A DNA stretch of 64,000 nucleotides, from positions 62,001-126,000 of the forward strand of contig CASGED010000035.1 in assembly GCA_949300425.1 (NCBI GenBank), given 5' to 3'. The notes beneath the pieces are model-generated. The model worked only from the letters and a program-made list of their open reading frames with translations. It did no database searches and was not told the DNA's origin. A program made the position numbers and the translations under genes. Origin of the DNA: an uncultured Bacteroides sp. GTDB taxonomy: Bacteria > Bacteroidota > Bacteroidia > Bacteroidales > Bacteroidaceae. Shown in pieces: positions 62,213-64,000 of the stretch (position 1 is the stretch's first letter; the number at the start of each line of letters is the position of its first letter).

Positions 62213-63067
62213 ATGAACCAAAACATGAAACTTATGAAAAAGCTCCGCATGACGCTGGCCGTGCTGGCATGTTGTTTCTTTGCCGCCCGGGCCGACGCCC
62301 AATGCACGGCGGTCAACACCGCTTTCCAGCCCGGAGAGCACGTCTCCTACGACCTGATGTTCAACTGGAAGTTCATCTGGATAAAAGTGGGCTACGCCGA
62401 ACTGACCACCGACAAAGCCACCTACGAAGGCCGCGAAGGCTACCGCTTCAGCCTCAAGTCACACACCAGCAAGCGCGCCGACTTCTTCTTCAAGATGCGC
62501 GACACCCTCGTCTGCCACGTCACCGACCAACTGGAACCCCAATACTTCTGCAAGGCCGCCGAGGAAGGCAAACGCCACACCAAGGACGAAGCCTGGTTCG
62601 CCTACCGCGACGGCACCTCCCACGTCAAGCAACGCCGCACGTGGTACAAACCCGCCGACCGCAAGACGCAAGAAATGGAGTACGAAGACAGCCGCTGCAT
62701 CTTCGACATGCTCAGCATCCTCGGCCAGGCCCGCTCGTGGAAGGCCACCGACTTCAAGGTGGGTGACAAAGTACACTTCCCCATGGCCACCGGCCGCCGC
62801 GTCGAGCAGCAGACGCTGATATACCGCGGCATCGAGAACGTGAAAGCCAACAACGACATCACCTACCGCTGCCTGGTCTTCTCCTTCGTAGAGTACGTGG
62901 GCGAGGCGAAAGAAGAGAAAGAAGTCATCACCTTCTTCATCTCCGACGACGACAACCACCTCCCCATCCGCCTGGACATGTACCTCAACTTCGGCTCCGC
63001 CAAAGCCTTCCTCACAAACGTAGAGGGCAACCGCCACCCCATCACCAGCGTCGTAGCGGAGCAATGA
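62213..63067 (+). CDS. DUF3108 domain protein
   Basis: A 284-aa exported product (signal ending AARADAQ). It opens with FQPGEHVSYDLMFNWKFIWI and KVGYAEL, the usual DUF3108 beginning, and ends ITFFISDDDNHLPIRLDMYL with NFGSAKAFL. Beta-rich, probably periplasmic; biochemical role unknown. Adjacent to the Ig-like lipoprotein on the same strand, as commonly seen in Bacteroidales. An alternative Met at residue 5 or 8 is possible. Confidence 0.85.
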   Translation: MNQNMKLMKKLRMTLAVLACCFFAARADAQCTAVNTAFQPGEHVSYDLMFNWKFIWIKVGYAELTTDKATYEGREGYRFSLKSHTSKRADFFFKMRDTLVCHVTDQLEPQYFCKAAEEGKRHTKDEAWFAYRDGTSHVKQRRTWYKPADRKTQEMEYEDSRCIFDMLSILGQARSWKATDFKVGDKVHFPMATGRRVEQQTLIYRGIENVKANNDITYRCLVFSFVEYVGEAKEEKEVITFFISDDDNHLPIRLDMYLNFGSAKAFLTNVEGNRHPITSVVAEQ

Positions 63068-63186
63068 CATACGATAGCTACCCCGGCCCTGCCTCGGTAG
63101 CTATTTTTATACCCTCCCGACAGACGGACGCATCGAAATACGCAGGAAATATTCGCCATTTTATGTTGTAGAATATGTCCGTTTCC

Positions 63187-63217
63187 TTGGAAATCCTTCT
63201 TCCGAGTGTTATATTTG
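63187..63217 (+). promoter_or_regulatory. Promoter of the HU-like gene
   Basis: TTG (63187-63189), 20 bp, TATATTTG (63210-63217). It predicts an unusually long leader of about 260 nt before the ATG at 63485. Confidence 0.7.
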
Positions 63218-63249
63218 TGTCGTGCAGTGACACGTAGCTCTTTGGTATG

Positions 63250-63408
63250 GTAATACGTATTTACATAATGACTACTTGCGTAAGTGTTCGTTTAAGACAT
63301 ACGTATGTGTCGGGTGAGGAGATACGTATGTGTCGATGCAAGACATACGTATGTGTCGAGGTGAGACATACGTATGTGTCGACTGCACACTTACGTATCT
63401 CCCGAACG
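63250..63408 (+). repeat. Array of TACGTA-centred palindromes in the HU-gene leader
   Basis: TACGTA occurs six times (about 63254, 63300, 63322, 63347, 63370, 63392). The middle copies share the unit GACATACGTATGTGTCG at roughly 22-25 bp spacing. Each is a palindrome that could bind a dimeric protein or, in RNA, fold as a hairpin. All lie between the promoter and the HU-like start codon. Confidence 0.85.
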
Positions 63409-63484
63409 GCGAGTGCCGGACATGCTGAATGAGGAGATGCGTAGGAGAGAAAATTTAATGTATAATCCTTAAAACCAGTGACTT

Positions 63485-64000
63485 ATGGGAGTTCCTTACA
63501 AATTGCAGCGGAAAAAGAATCCGCAGAAGCCCACAGAACCGGGCAAGTGGTATGCCGTACCCAAGACGGGAAAGGCGGTAGATGAAAAAATCATGACACG
63601 TTTGGCAACAGAAGACACCACGATGGCTGACTTCGAGCTTTCATCGGCTGCCAAACTTATCGGAAAGTTTATTCATAATCAGACCGTGCAAGGCAAGCGC
63701 GTGCGCATTCCCGGCCTTGGCACATTCCGGGTATCGTTCGGCAGCGAAGGCGTGAACGACATCACGCAGTTCAATACGAACCTGATTCGGAATGTCAAGA
63801 TTGTATTTACCATCGATTCCGACCTGCGCGCCTCCATCCTGAACGACCTGTCGTTCGAGAACGCGGGCGTGGACGACGAGGGCGTACAATACGCTTCGTT
63901 GGAGAACTACAAAGAGGTGAAGGGCCTGACCTCCGGCGGCGGTTCCACTCCGTCCGAGCCGGATGGTGACGGCGAAGATGTAACAGAGAATCCGTTAGAG
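63485..64000 (+). CDS. HU-like DNA-binding protein (partial, runs off the right edge)
   Basis: 172 residues are visible. It begins MGVPYKLQRKKNPQKPTEPG. The central HU/IHF-like part reads LSSAAKLIGKFIHNQTVQGK then RVRIPGLGTFRVSFGSEGVN, with the beta-arm region between. The C-terminus is a Gly/Pro/Asp/Glu linker (SGGGSTPSEPDGDGED) followed by VTENPLE at the window end. Bacteroidetes encode many such HU-like proteins, probably nucleoid-associated. The TENPL ending resembles the TEDPL tails of two phage proteins in this window. Long leader with palindromes upstream. Confidence 0.8.
   Translation, partial: MGVPYKLQRKKNPQKPTEPGKWYAVPKTGKAVDEKIMTRLATEDTTMADFELSSAAKLIGKFIHNQTVQGKRVRIPGLGTFRVSFGSEGVNDITQFNTNLIRNVKIVFTIDSDLRASILNDLSFENAGVDDEGVQYASLENYKEVKGLTSGGGSTPSEPDGDGEDVTENPLE

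Noticed and set aside
60712..62319. 535-codon minus-strand ORF antisense to the Ig-like lipoprotein
   Set aside because: V/G/H/L-rich shadow of a GC-rich coding frame; the plus strand carries a coherent lipoprotein with known domains.
63250..63408. CRISPR array at the TACGTA repeats
   Set aside because: Repeats are short and palindromic, spacers are only a few bases and no cas genes are present.

Overview
The window looks like a chromosomal segment of a gut Bacteroidales bacterium (Bacteroides, Phocaeicola or a close relative). Three things point there. Promoters repeatedly match the Bacteroidetes pattern TTTG, 19-20 bp, TAnnTTTG. The gene families are typical: BlaI/M56 pair, TamL lipoprotein, fimbrillin with FISUMP domain, GldH, HU-like protein. 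Shine-Dalgarno sequences are mostly absent. No species can be named from the sequence alone.

Positions 1 to about 24.5 kb are a tailed prophage or phage-derived element, cut by the left edge and integrated at the 3' end of an initiator tRNA-fMet gene (24513-24586, minus). Plus-strand order: PLD-like fragment, terminase small and large subunits, portal, connector-like protein, probable tail-assembly protein, tail-completion proteins, 1224-aa tape measure, two large tail proteins, holin, P5-like lysis protein, spanin-like protein; a tyrosine integrase lies on the minus strand next to the tRNA. No major capsid, maturation protease or tail-tube gene was recognised. Two accessory blocks interrupt the late genes. 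One is a minus-strand cassette (HTH, 41-aa ORF, RadC-like, phosphoribosyltransferase) followed by a strongly structured non-coding stretch (3.15-5.44 kb). The other is a small-gene island (9.2-12.5 kb).

That island is the most unusual part. Three forward genes each begin with a dedicated promoter and a leader of about 110 nt that folds into the same pseudoknot, supported by compensatory changes between copies. Each forward gene overlaps, tail to tail, a minus-strand gene, whose own promoter sits back to back with the next forward promoter. A fourth promoter copy drives a roughly 260-nt structured RNA that ends in a terminator. The proteins are small, several are membrane-anchored, and one resembles trypsin-co-occurring domain 2 proteins of conflict systems. 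I infer a phage-borne accessory or defence cassette array under RNA control.

From 24.6 to 42 kb lie housekeeping genes: M56 peptidase and BlaI repressor, TetR and fabG, an RluA-type pseudouridine synthase, an S9 peptidase, an FAD oxidoreductase, a MATE exporter, prfB, an M16 lipoprotein peptidase, ettA, tRNA-Lys and an IS4-family remnant. From 42.7 to 51.7 kb a hybrid histidine kinase precedes tamB and tamL (outer-membrane assembly). From 52 to 56 kb lie two paralogous fimbrillin/FISUMP lipoproteins with AT-richer sequence. From 56 to 63 kb is the metF-holB-ricT-gldH cluster with an Ig-like lipoprotein and a DUF3108 protein. The window ends in an HU-like gene whose leader carries an array of TACGTA palindromes.
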